A DNA stretch of 9,723 nucleotides from Candidatus Odyssella thessalonicensis (GCA_005240015.1 SBBV01000620.1:1-9723), one strand, 5' to 3'. Positions 1 to 7,147 are shown, counted from the first letter of the stretch. The notes: generated by a model from the letters alone, not told the origin. Made by a program: numbers and translations.

Positions 1-107
1 CGTTTCGCTCCGTGCGCTACGGTCAAGAAGCTGCCCGCCGCAGCGCTCGGGCCGGGCCTGCCGAGAAAACCATGACAATGTCGGCGCTGCACTTCTGGAG
101 GACAGCC

Positions 108-404
108 ATGCGTCACGACAAAAGCAGCCGGGCTCACCTCCGGCTCGCAGTTGCGCCCGCCTTGCTGGCCGGAGCTGCCCCGGCCGCCGCGGCGGCAGCC
201 CCGCCCGCTCTCGCCGCGTCCCAGCCCCGGCGGCTCGAGATCGACTTCAACCGCCTGTGGCAGGACCAGGTCCGGCCCGGAATGCCGGGGCCCGGGGTTC
301 GATTTGCGCACCTTCAGGATCCCGCTCCAAGGACCGAGGAAAACGACTCGTGGCAATTACTTCTCCTCCGCTACGAAGACGGGCGCGGGCGCCGGTTCGC
401 GTGA
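108..404 (+). CDS. Small putative exported protein, unknown function, possibly frameshifted
   Basis: This reads as a 98-residue protein from the ATG at 108. A good Shine-Dalgarno, GGAGGA at 97-102, sits 5 nt upstream, which is why I prefer this start to upstream ones in the same frame. The N-terminus has basic residues followed by a very Ala/Pro-rich hydrophobic stretch (about residues 13-37), which looks like a Sec signal peptide; this is inference. The mature part (from about residue 40, LEIDFNRLWQDQVRPG) matches no family I recognise. Third-position GC is high up to about position 300, just after the run CCGGGGCCCGGGG. Beyond that the +1-shifted frame has the better codon bias and reads PGFDLRTFRIPLQGPR, so the real product may continue in that frame to about 480. 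The annotated stop lies inside an operator-like dyad. A real small gene, a frameshifted gene and a decayed fragment are all possible. Confidence 0.4.
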   Translation: MRHDKSSRAHLRLAVAPALLAGAAPAAAAAAPPALAASQPRRLEIDFNRLWQDQVRPGMPGPGVRFAHLQDPAPRTEENDSWQLLLLRYEDGRGRRFA

Positions 405-437
405 CAACCGTCACGCTTCGCGCGTGATAACCGTCAC
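399..437. promoter_or_regulatory. Pair of operator-like dyads
   Basis: Two near-identical 14-bp sites occur in the same orientation: GTGACAACCGTCAC at 401-414 and GTGATAACCGTCAC at 424-437. They differ by one base and start 23 bp apart, roughly two helical turns. The first is a perfect inverted repeat with 7-bp arms (GCGTGAC/GTCACGC, 399-416) around AACC. The second has one arm mismatch. Such a pair is typical of a dimeric transcription factor binding side by side. It lies 148-186 bp upstream of the PAN-domain gene, so that gene is the most likely target. The regulator is not identifiable from the window. Confidence 0.45.
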
Positions 438-460
438 AGCCAATCGGTGCGATTTCGGAG

Positions 461-478
461 ACAGTGTTGCGACGCTGT
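461..478. promoter_or_regulatory. Imperfect dyad upstream of the PAN-domain gene
   Basis: ACAGTGT (461-467) and ACGCTGT (472-478) are inverted arms matching at 6 of 7 positions around TGCG. The dyad lies 24 bp downstream of the pair of GTGAY-AACC-GTCAC sites and about 107 bp before the next start codon. It differs in sequence from that pair. It could be a further protein-binding site or a chance hairpin. I could not place a convincing -35/-10 in 405-584. Confidence 0.2.
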
Positions 479-584
479 GATCGAGTTCACAGGCGCCGAA
501 CGCTGAGCGGAGTGAAGCCCCGCCACCGCATCACCGCAAGGTCCTCCCGGCCCGCCGCGGCCTCGACGACCAGAGGAAACGACC

Positions 585-1157
585 ATGAGCCACAAGGCCT
601 CCTGCCGATCGTTCTCCACAATTGAAACCGGCACACGGATCACGGCGCCGATCTTTGCCCTCCTGCTCGGCCTCGCCGCAGGTGCGGCCCCGAGCCACGC
701 CACTGACGGATGCACGGCGGGGGCGATGGCGGCCAGCACAGCGAGTGGTGAAGGGTACACCTGCAAGCGCAATTGCGCGCTCACCACTCCGCTCGACGGC
801 TTGCGGGTACTGGGCTCGGTCACATTCTCTGGGCACGACGCCACGCTCGCCCGCTGCCTCGAGGCGTGCAGCGCGACCCCGGGCTGCACGGCCGTGCATT
901 ACAGCGTCCGCACCGAAATGCGCGACGGGATCCCCTATACGACCCTCTCCTGCGGACTCTACGGCGGCGACGTCTATACGACGGACACGCGGGCGCCGAG
1001 CGAGCCTGGGCGCCACGCCGGCGTCTGCTTCCGAAATCCCAACCCGAATCCGATCTGGCAAGACCCGCGCTTCCGCATCGACACGCGTGTGATCGACCAG
1101 GATTTGCTGCGGCCGCGCTCCTTCGGCCAGAGTTGGCCCCGCTACGGCAAGAACTGA
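585..1157 (+). CDS. Secreted cysteine-rich protein with PAN/Apple-like domain
   Basis: A 190-residue protein. The ATG at 585 is preceded by AGAGGAAA at 572-579, a well-placed ribosome binding site. Residues 1-39 are a likely Sec signal peptide: an unusually long polar N-region, a hydrophobic core at about 21-33 (APIFALLLGLAAG), and cleavage expected after SHA39. The mature part has cysteines at 43, 60, 64, 91, 95, 101, 123 and 148. The spacing CLEACSATPGC (91-101), then CGLYGG (123-128), then GVCF (146-149) is the disulphide pattern of PAN/Apple domains, known mainly as carbohydrate- or protein-binding modules. The Pro/Arg-rich tail after residue 150 (NPNPNPIWQDPRFRIDTRVID) shows no domain I know. 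By inference it is a periplasmic or extracellular binding protein, not an enzyme. Ligand and partner are unknown. The upstream region carries paired operator-like dyads, so the gene is probably regulated. Confidence 0.75.
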   Translation: MSHKASCRSFSTIETGTRITAPIFALLLGLAAGAAPSHATDGCTAGAMAASTASGEGYTCKRNCALTTPLDGLRVLGSVTFSGHDATLARCLEACSATPGCTAVHYSVRTEMRDGIPYTTLSCGLYGGDVYTTDTRAPSEPGRHAGVCFRNPNPNPIWQDPRFRIDTRVIDQDLLRPRSFGQSWPRYGKN

Positions 1158-1189
1158 GGACGCCCCCGCGAGGGCAAACGCGTTTCGGG

Positions 1190-1206
1190 ATTTCCCCGCG
1201 GGAAAT
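1190..1206. terminator. Hairpin downstream of PAN-domain gene
   Basis: ATTTCCC (1190-1196) and GGGAAAT (1200-1206) form a perfect 7-bp stem around a CGC loop, 33 bp after the stop of the PAN gene and between two convergent genes. No T-run follows on either strand, so it is at best a weak or factor-assisted terminator. Confidence 0.3.
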
Positions 1207-1313
1207 GCCAAGCCTTGCGCGGTCACGAATAAAGCCGATCCTCATCGAGGGCGAGTACCCGGAGTACGACCCCACGCTCCGAGAGCGAGCGGCCGTTGCA
1301 TCGCGATAGCATG

Positions 1314-1337
1314 CGCCCGCAATTCCGGACGCGGGCG
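1314..1337 (-). terminator. Hairpin downstream of the adenylate cyclase gene
   Basis: CGCCCGC (1314-1320) and GCGGGCG (1331-1337) make a 7-bp GC stem with a 10-nt loop, about 31 bp beyond the cyclase stop codon on the minus strand. There is no T-tract. Its position between convergent genes fits a transcription end, but the support is only structural. Confidence 0.25.
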
Positions 1338-1368
1338 GAGGCCGTCGATAGCCGCTAAAGATGCGGGC

Positions 1369-3570
1369 CTATTTCGTTTCCGCCACATAGACGCCGTCCC
1401 AGCCCGCGGGCGGCGGGTTCTTGCGGAATTCGGCGATGCGCTCAGCATAAACGTCGCAGAGACCTGCGAGCTCGCTTCCTCCGGCTTCGCGAAGCTTGGC
1501 CAGCGCGCGCGCAGCCGCGTCCCACTCGCCGGCGCGGTAGGAAACGAGGAAGCCCGCCTGGATCGCATCGAGCGCCTTGAACGCGTCGCTTGCCGCGCGC
1601 TCGGGGCCGCCCAGCAGCGTGTAGACGCGCGCCGGCGCCGTCTTGCCCTTGACGCGGATGAGATCGACCTCGAGCGCCGCGAACTCGGGCGCGAGCGAGC
1701 GCGTCTCCTCGCCGATCAGCGTCGCGACCCGATAGGCCTTGGTCTGGCCCTCGAGGCGCGAGGCGAGGTTCACGCCGTCGCCCAGCACCGAATAGTCGAA
1801 GCGCTGCTGCGAGCCCATGTTGCCGACGCAGCACACCGCCGAGTTCAGGCCGATGCCGATCGCGATCGGAAAGTGCTGCCGGCCGACCTTCTTCGCCTCC
1901 TCCGCCAGCTCCGCGTTGAGCACTTTGAGGCGCTCAAGCATCGCGAGCGCCGCGCCGCAGGCGCTCTTGGCGTGGCCGGGATCGTCGAGCGGCGCGTTCC
2001 AGAACGCCATGATCGCGTCGCCGATGTATTTGTCGACCGTGCCGCCGTTGGCCAGGATCGTGTCGGTCATCGGCGTCAGGTAGCGGTTCATGAACGCCGT
2101 CAGGCCCTCGGCGTCGAAGTGCTCGGCGATCGTCGTGAAGCCGCGAATGTCGGAGAACAGCAGCGTCATCGGCCGCATCTCGCCGCCGAGCCTCAAGCGC
2201 GAGGGATCCGAGGCGAGCCGCTCGACGAGGGCCGGCGCCAGGTAGCGCCCGAACGCCGAGCGCACCTGGCGGCGCTCGCGCTCGGTGCGGAAATAGACGA
2301 CCAGCGTCGTCACCACGAACACGAGGCCGATCGCGAGCGCGGGCGACACCGGGTCGATGAGCCAGCCGAAGCGCGTGAACGCCATCCAGGCGAGGCCCAC
2401 GGCAAGCGCCGCGCCGCCGAAGCCGATGAGCCCGGCCCAGGCGGCGCCGATCCGCGGCACGAGCAGGATCACGCCGGCGCACAGCACGACGACGAAGATG
2501 TGCTCGACCGAGTCCGAGAAATCGGGCCGCAGCAGATAGGTGCCGCTCGCCACCTGCTCGATCGCCTGCGCGTGCACCTCGACGCCGGGCGTGGCCGGAT
2601 GGAGCGGCGTCGCGCGGATGTCGAGCAGACCCGCGGCGCTGGTGCCGACGACGGCGATCTTGCCCTCGACCTCGTCGGGCTTGAAGTCGCCGGCGATGAT
2701 CTTCCAGGCCGGGATCGTGCGCACCGATTCGCGCGGCGCGAAATACACGACGAGGCGCCCGTCGGCGTCGGTCGGCACCGTGGCGCGGCCGATCTGGATC
2801 GCGTCGACGGCCCTTCCGTCCTGCACCGAGCGGAGCTTGTAGGACTGGGCGCCCTGCCCCACGCGCAGCAACTCGGCGAACAGGCTCGGATAGATCTGGG
2901 TGCCGACGCGCACCACGGCCGGCATGCGCCGCACCACCTGGTCCTGCTCGGGGAAATAGTTGAGCGAGCCGTTCCCCTTGGCGCCGGCCTCGATCTCGGG
3001 CAGCGTCGCGACCGCGCCCGGCCCGCCGAAGAACGCGCGTACCGGATCGGCGCCCGCATAGCCGTAGCCGGCCTTGAGCGCGGGCATGCGCGTGCCCTGG
3101 CTGTTGGTGATGAAGAAGCCGGTCACGACGCGGCTGCGCGCGATCGTGGCCGCGAGCACCTTGTCGTTGTCCGGCAGCTCTTCGGAGCGCGCCATCAGCT
3201 GCTCGGTGAGCGGCGTCTTCGGCCAGCTCTTGACGACGCGCCCGGGCGAAAGCCGGTCGGGCTCGGCGAACACGATGTCGAAGCCGATCACGCTGACACC
3301 GGCTTGGGTGAGGCGGTCGACGAGCTGCGCGATCAGCGTGCGCGGCCACGGCCACTGGCCGAGGCGCGCCAGCGATTCGTCGTCGACGTCGATCACGCGC
3401 ACGAGCGATACGGCCGGATTCTGCTCGCGCGGCTTGGCGCGCTGGTAGGTGTCGAAGGCAAGCTCGCGCAGGAGCTGCACCGGCACCGGATCCCACGCGC
3501 GCAGCGCCACGATCAGCGCCAGGCACGCCCACGGGATCAGGATCAAGAGCGGCGAGCCCCAGCGGCCCAT
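1369..3570 (-). CDS. Membrane CHASE2-domain class III adenylate cyclase
   Basis: A 733-residue inner-membrane protein predicted to make cAMP from ATP in response to an extracytoplasmic signal. Order: a TM anchor (about 8-25), a large periplasmic CHASE2 sensor (about 30-345, with the typical VIDVDDESLARLGQWPWPR and GVSVIGFDIVFAEPD stretches), three TM segments (about 356-372, 376-398, 405-427), a linker (RSAFGRYLAPALVERL), and the catalytic domain (about 460-650). Catalytic residues are intact: metal-binding D474 (LFSDIRGF) and D518 (YIGDAIMAF), adenine-selecting K514, and transition-state N601 and R605 (VNLASR). The second purine-selecting position is S594, where class IIIa enzymes have Asp and class IIIb enzymes have Thr. 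The C-terminus after about 655 is a short helical extension. An in-frame TGA two codons before the ATG excludes any longer start. The Shine-Dalgarno is weak (a G-run about 10 nt upstream). The gene diverges from the hybrid kinase at 3827. Confidence 0.93.
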   Translation of the reverse strand: MGRWGSPLLILIPWACLALIVALRAWDPVPVQLLRELAFDTYQRAKPREQNPAVSLVRVIDVDDESLARLGQWPWPRTLIAQLVDRLTQAGVSVIGFDIVFAEPDRLSPGRVVKSWPKTPLTEQLMARSEELPDNDKVLAATIARSRVVTGFFITNSQGTRMPALKAGYGYAGADPVRAFFGGPGAVATLPEIEAGAKGNGSLNYFPEQDQVVRRMPAVVRVGTQIYPSLFAELLRVGQGAQSYKLRSVQDGRAVDAIQIGRATVPTDADGRLVVYFAPRESVRTIPAWKIIAGDFKPDEVEGKIAVVGTSAAGLLDIRATPLHPATPGVEVHAQAIEQVASGTYLLRPDFSDSVEHIFVVVLCAGVILLVPRIGAAWAGLIGFGGAALAVGLAWMAFTRFGWLIDPVSPALAIGLVFVVTTLVVYFRTERERRQVRSAFGRYLAPALVERLASDPSRLRLGGEMRPMTLLFSDIRGFTTIAEHFDAEGLTAFMNRYLTPMTDTILANGGTVDKYIGDAIMAFWNAPLDDPGHAKSACGAALAMLERLKVLNAELAEEAKKVGRQHFPIAIGIGLNSAVCCVGNMGSQQRFDYSVLGDGVNLASRLEGQTKAYRVATLIGEETRSLAPEFAALEVDLIRVKGKTAPARVYTLLGGPERAASDAFKALDAIQAGFLVSYRAGEWDAAARALAKLREAGGSELAGLCDVYAERIAEFRKNPPPAGWDGVYVAETK

Positions 3571-3826
3571 GGCTCAGCGCCCCCGCGCAGGGTGCTCGCG
3601 GCCGCGAGGCTCGCGGGCGCGATGCTCGCGCGCGTGTGGCGTCTGCGATGCCGACATGGCGACAACCTACCATGATCCGAGGAGAGCCGCCCACCCCTCC
3701 CCGGCAAGGTGGTCGCGGGCATGTTTTTCGGCCACGCAACCTTACCGTCGCAAGCTCGTTCTTAACCGAGGTGTGGGCGCCGTTCGGATCGGGCGACGCC
3801 GGCGGGTAATCGGCAACGGTTCGTCG
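3571..3826. other. Divergent intergenic region between cyclase and hybrid kinase
   Basis: This 256-bp region must carry the promoters of both divergent genes. I see a 15-bp tandem repeat near the cyclase side, but no convincing -35/-10 pair for either gene and no EcfG-type GGAAC/CGTT match. The frame of the kinase stays open across the whole stretch, with possible starts at ATG 3656 and GTG codons near 3770. That translation (many Arg, no recognisable domain) does not look like coding sequence. Confidence 0.5.
3594..3637. repeat. 15-bp tandem repeat, about 2.7 copies
   Basis: GCTCGCG recurs at 3594, 3609 and 3624, exactly 15 bp apart. The first two units read GCTCGCG-NNN-GCGA and the third is partial. 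Each unit is itself nearly palindromic (GCTCGCG...CGCGAG-like). The array lies 24-67 bp upstream of the cyclase start codon on the minus strand, within its 5' region. Confidence 0.6.
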
Positions 3827-5449
3827 ATGAAGAAGGCTTCAAGCAATACCCGGAACGGTCGCGGGCCCCCCGGAGCGGCGGCGGGTGTTCCCGATGCGGC
3901 CGATACGCGCACGGCCGGCGCGCTCCGCGAGAAGGAATGGTACTTTCGCCACTTCGTGAACGCGGTCGTCGACTACGCGCTCTACATGCTCGATACCGAC
4001 GGGCGCGTCGCCGCCTGGAACACCGGCGCCGAGCGCATCAAGGGCTATGCGGCCGACGAGATCATCGGCCGGCACTTTTCCCGCTTCTACACCGAGGAGG
4101 ATCGGCGCGCCGGGCTTCCCGCGCGCGCGCTCGAAACTGCGCTGCGCGAGGGCAAGTTCGAGGCGGAGGGCTGGCGCGTGCGCAAGGACGGCTCCCGGTT
4201 CTGGGCCCACGTCGTGATCGACCCGGTGCGCGACGACGCGGGGCGGCTCATCGGCTTCGCCAAGATCACGCGCGACATGACCGAGCGCCGGAAGGCGCGC
4301 CAGCAGCTCGAGCAGACCCGCGAGGCACTGCATCAGGCGCAGAAGATGGAGGCGATCGGCCAGCTCACCGGCGGCATCGCTCACGACTTCAACAACATCC
4401 TCGCCGGCATCGTGAACAATCTCGACCTTGCCCGGCGCCACTCCGGCGGCAGCCCGGATGTCCAGCGCTATGTCGACGCGGCGCGCGCGGCCGCGAACAA
4501 CGGCGCGGGATTGATTCAGCAGATGCTCGTCTTCGCGCGCAAGCAGCCCGCGCGCATCGAGACCATCGACGTGAACGGCACGATCGCGAACCTGATCCCG
4601 TTCCTGAAGCGCACCTGCCCCGAGAACGTCGCGGTCGCCTCGGCGCTCGCGCCCGATGCGGGCTTCGCCTCGGCCGATCCGCATCAGCTGCAGACCGCGC
4701 TGCTCAACCTCGTCATCAATGCAAGCGACGCGATGCCGGAGGGCGGCACGGTCACGATCGCGACGGCCCGCGCGGCGCCGCCGGCCAGCGCCGACGCCCC
4801 GGCGGGCGACTATGTCTGCATCACCGTCGCCGATACCGGCGTCGGCATGACGCCCGACGTGCTGCAGCACGCATTCGAGCCGTTCTTCACGACCAAGGAA
4901 ATCGGCAAGGGCACCGGCCTCGGGCTTTCCATGGTCTATGGCGCACTGCGCCAGATGGGCGGCGCGGCCGCCATCGAAAGCGAGCCGCAGCGCGGCACGT
5001 CGGTGCGGCTCTGGCTGCCGGGCGCCGCGGCGCCCGAGCGCGCGTCGGGCGAGGTCGCCGACGTCACGCCGCAGGCGGTGGAGCCCGGGACCGAGCTGAT
5101 CTTCGTCGAGGACGACGTGATCGTCAGCATGTCGACGACCGAGATGCTGCGCGAGGCCGGATACCGCGTGCACGAGGCGGGCCGCGGCGAGAAGGCGCTG
5201 CAGCTACTCGAGAGCCACCCCGGAGTCCGCGTTCTCGTGACCGACGTGGGGCTGCCCGGCATGAACGGCCATGAACTTGCGCTCGAAAGCCGGCGCCGCC
5301 GGCCCGGCCTCAAGATCCTGTTCATAACCGGCCATGACCGCAGCCGCGGCGACGAGCGCATTCCTCCCGGCTTCGACACCGAATATCTCGGCAAGCCCTA
5401 CCAGCCCGAAGACCTGTTCGCCGCCCTGCGGCGGCTCGGGCCAGGCTGA
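3827..5449 (+). CDS. PAS-domain hybrid sensor histidine kinase with receiver
   Basis: A 540-residue soluble hybrid kinase; I see no TM segment, so it should sense a cytoplasmic cue. Domains in order: PAS (about 35-155, ending in the usual GFAKITRDMTERRKA), a coiled linker, HisKA dimerisation/phosphoacceptor domain with H186 in GGIAHDFNN, and an HATPase domain with N-box N298 (LLNLVINASDAM), G1 DTGVGM (336-341) and G2 GKGTGLGLSMV (360-370). A C-terminal receiver (about 422-538) has acidic pocket E428/D429/D430, phosphoacceptor D473 (VTDVGLPGMNG), T501 and K523. All key residues are present, so phosphorelay H186 to D473 is expected. No DNA-binding output is present; a separate phosphotransferase or response regulator is needed and is not in the window. 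The start is uncertain: ATG 3827 has no clear Shine-Dalgarno, but it places the PAS at a normal distance, and the open frame upstream (to 3449) overlaps the cyclase. The specific signal is not predictable. Confidence 0.92.
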   Translation: MKKASSNTRNGRGPPGAAAGVPDAADTRTAGALREKEWYFRHFVNAVVDYALYMLDTDGRVAAWNTGAERIKGYAADEIIGRHFSRFYTEEDRRAGLPARALETALREGKFEAEGWRVRKDGSRFWAHVVIDPVRDDAGRLIGFAKITRDMTERRKARQQLEQTREALHQAQKMEAIGQLTGGIAHDFNNILAGIVNNLDLARRHSGGSPDVQRYVDAARAAANNGAGLIQQMLVFARKQPARIETIDVNGTIANLIPFLKRTCPENVAVASALAPDAGFASADPHQLQTALLNLVINASDAMPEGGTVTIATARAAPPASADAPAGDYVCITVADTGVGMTPDVLQHAFEPFFTTKEIGKGTGLGLSMVYGALRQMGGAAAIESEPQRGTSVRLWLPGAAAPERASGEVADVTPQAVEPGTELIFVEDDVIVSMSTTEMLREAGYRVHEAGRGEKALQLLESHPGVRVLVTDVGLPGMNGHELALESRRRRPGLKILFITGHDRSRGDERIPPGFDTEYLGKPYQPEDLFAALRRLGPG

Positions 5450-5471
5450 CCCGCCTTTAAGGGGCCGGCGC

Positions 5472-5496
5472 GGAACCATCACGCACCAAACACGTT
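5472..5496 (+). promoter_or_regulatory. Candidate EcfG (general stress sigma) promoter
   Basis: GGAAC at 5472-5476 is followed after exactly 16 nt by CGTT at 5493-5496. This matches the alphaproteobacterial general-stress consensus GGAAC-N16/17-CGTT recognised by EcfG-type sigma factors. Transcription would start near 5503, leaving a leader of about 28 nt that contains the ribosome binding site AGGAGA (5517-5522) and then a TTG start at 5531. The coherent spacing of promoter, Shine-Dalgarno and start is the main support. The match is only nine fixed bases, so chance is not excluded. Confidence 0.55.
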
Positions 5497-5530
5497 CGGG
5501 AGCGGGGGGTGCGATCAGGAGACCCGTAGC

Positions 5531-5848
<318 letters not shown>

Positions 5849-5852
5849 GCTG

Positions 5853-5873
5853 GCCGCCCAAAAAACGGGCGGC
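5853..5873 (-). other. Hairpin in the tRNA-Val 5' leader
   Basis: GCCGCCC (5853-5859) and GGGCGGC (5867-5873) form a 7-bp GC stem. The loop is AAAAAAC on the + strand, GTTTTTT on the transcribed minus strand. It ends only 4 nt before the mature tRNA 5' end. A second stem, GGCCTC/GAGGCC (5876-5881 with 5887-5892), is adjacent. These may guide leader processing, or end transcription coming from elsewhere. The role is unproven. Confidence 0.35.
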
Positions 5874-5895
5874 GAGGCCTCTGAAGGAGGCCGGT

Positions 5896-5924
5896 CTTAT
5901 CGCTTGCACCAGATGGGAATGCAA
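5896..5924 (-). promoter_or_regulatory. Candidate housekeeping promoter of tRNA-Val
   Basis: On the minus strand TTGCAT (5919-5924) and GATAAG (5896-5901) are separated by 17 bp and placed so that transcription would begin about 40 nt before the tRNA. The -10 matches TATAAT at 4 of 6 positions. The -35 matches only its TTG core. Confidence 0.35.
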
Positions 5925-6056
5925 GGCCTTGGCGGCAAGCGCGCACGCACCTTTACCTATCGGCAAAGTGCCGTAGCGGCGCGGCGCGCCGGCCTTGCGG
6001 CGGTGCACACCCAGGCCCGCAGCGGTTTGTCGCTAGGCGCCCCCATGAGCCTTGGC

Positions 6057-6062
6057 TATAGT
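6057..6062 (+). promoter_or_regulatory. Candidate -10 element of the TRAP operon
   Basis: TATAGT at 6057-6062 matches the -10 consensus at 5 of 6 positions and lies 44 bp before the receptor start codon. No good -35 is seen at 16-18 bp spacing, so the promoter may depend on an activator. The rest of 5925-6056 shows no gene or clear repeat. Confidence 0.3.
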
Positions 6063-6106
6063 CGCGCGCAGAAGACGTTAATTGGCTGTCCATCGGGAGG
6101 AAAACG

Positions 6107-7078
6107 ATGAAGTCGCGCTTCGCCTTCGCCACCATTGCGCTCGCCGCGCTGGGGCTCGCCCTGCCGGCCGCGGCGCAGAACAAGTCGGTCACCCTCGGCA
6201 CGGCCTCGACCGGCGGCACCTATTTCGTCTACGGCGGCGTCGTCGCGTCGCTGCTGACGAGCAAGAACATCGGCCTCACCGTCTCGACGCAGCAGACGCA
6301 GGGCCCGAACCAGAACGTCGTCCTCGTGTCGGAGAAGAAGGTCGAGCTCGGCATGACGACGATGGGCATCGCGTTCCATGCCTATACCGGCACCAAGGAC
6401 GGCTGGACCAAAGGGAAGAAGTACGACCAGATCCGCGCGCTCTTCCCGATGTACGACACGCCGTTCCACTTCATCACGCTCAAGAAGAACAACATCAACA
6501 AGGTGGCGGACTTGAAGGGCAAGACCGTCGGCGTCGGGCCCAAGGCCGGCACCTGCGGCACCTACTTCCCGCTGATGTTCAAGGCGCTCAAGATCGACGT
6601 GAACATCCAGTTCGGCGGCGCCAGCGACATGGGCAACCGCCTCTCCGACGGACTCATCGCCGCGTTTCCGTTCTGCGCCGGCCTGCCGATCGCGATCTAC
6701 AGCGAGCTCGACGCGTCGCGCGAGGTCAACTACTTCACGTTCACCGACGCCGAGCTTGCGATCCTCAAGAAGGAAATCCCCGAGCTCTCGGACTCGGTCA
6801 TTCCGAAGGGCACCTACAAGAGCCAGAAGGAGGACCACAAGACCGTCGGCCTCTACAACTTCTTCATCGTGCACAAGGATTTCGACGCCGACACGGCCTA
6901 CAAGATCACCAAGGCCGTGCTCGAGAGCAATGACGAGTTGAAGAAGGGCCACGCGGCCGGCGTCGAGACGGTCATCAAGAACTGGGACAAGAACACGTTC
7001 CTGCCGTTCCACCCGGGCGCGGTGAAGTACTACGCCGAGAAGGGCATCAAGATTCCCGACAAGCTCGTCGGCAAATAA
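6107..7078 (+). CDS. TAXI-family TRAP transporter periplasmic solute receptor
   Basis: A 323-residue binding protein that captures a substrate in the periplasm and delivers it to the TRAP permease encoded next. The start ATG has a strong GGGAGGAAAACG site directly upstream. Residues 1-23 are a Sec signal peptide (hydrophobic core at 6-19, cleavage expected after AAA23). Family hallmarks are LGTASTGGTYFVYGG near the mature N-terminus (30-44), the DLKGKTVGVGPKAG segment (135-148) and the C-terminal FHPGAVKYYAEKGI (301-314). The length is normal for the TAXI (TRAP-associated extracytoplasmic immunogenic) family. Two cysteines, C150 and C190, remain in the mature protein. It is the first gene of a two-gene operon with the fused permease. 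TAXI receptors are poorly characterised. Dicarboxylate- or glutamate-type ligands have been suggested for some, but I cannot assign this one. Confidence 0.93.
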   Translation: MKSRFAFATIALAALGLALPAAAQNKSVTLGTASTGGTYFVYGGVVASLLTSKNIGLTVSTQQTQGPNQNVVLVSEKKVELGMTTMGIAFHAYTGTKDGWTKGKKYDQIRALFPMYDTPFHFITLKKNNINKVADLKGKTVGVGPKAGTCGTYFPLMFKALKIDVNIQFGGASDMGNRLSDGLIAAFPFCAGLPIAIYSELDASREVNYFTFTDAELAILKKEIPELSDSVIPKGTYKSQKEDHKTVGLYNFFIVHKDFDADTAYKITKAVLESNDELKKGHAAGVETVIKNWDKNTFLPFHPGAVKYYAEKGIKIPDKLVGK

Positions 7079-7097
7079 ACGGGACCGCGAAGGCGGC

Positions 7098-7127
7098 GAG
7101 GCGCGCGCTGCGGCACAAGCGCGCCTC
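7098..7127 (+). terminator. Intercistronic hairpin in the TRAP operon (possible attenuator)
   Basis: GAGGCGCGC (7098-7106) and GCGCGCCTC (7119-7127) form a perfect 9-bp stem around a 12-nt loop, 20 bp after the receptor stop and 20 bp before the permease start. The following bases (TCATTTCT) are only partly T-rich. The permease ribosome binding site follows at 7136-7140. Such hairpins commonly protect the upstream message or partly terminate, making more receptor than permease. Here that role is inferred. Confidence 0.5.
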
Positions 7128-7147
7128 TCATTTCTGGGGGCGATGGC

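Noticed and set aside
531..1226. 231-codon minus-strand frame across the PAN-domain gene
   Set aside because: Arg/Ala/Gly-rich with no domain or ribosome binding site. The + strand frame has a signal peptide, an ordered cysteine pattern and a good ribosome binding site.
1873..3675. 600-codon + strand frame opposite the adenylate cyclase
   Set aside because: Low-complexity Arg/His/Asp/Ala product, antisense to a gene with intact catalytic motifs; a GC-bias shadow.
3839..5173. 444-codon minus-strand frame opposite the hybrid kinase
   Set aside because: Same shadow effect; no motif, and the kinase on the + strand carries all conserved boxes.
7143..7145. ATG at 7143 as the permease start
   Set aside because: It is out of frame with the permease; ATG 7148 is in frame and better spaced from GGGGG.
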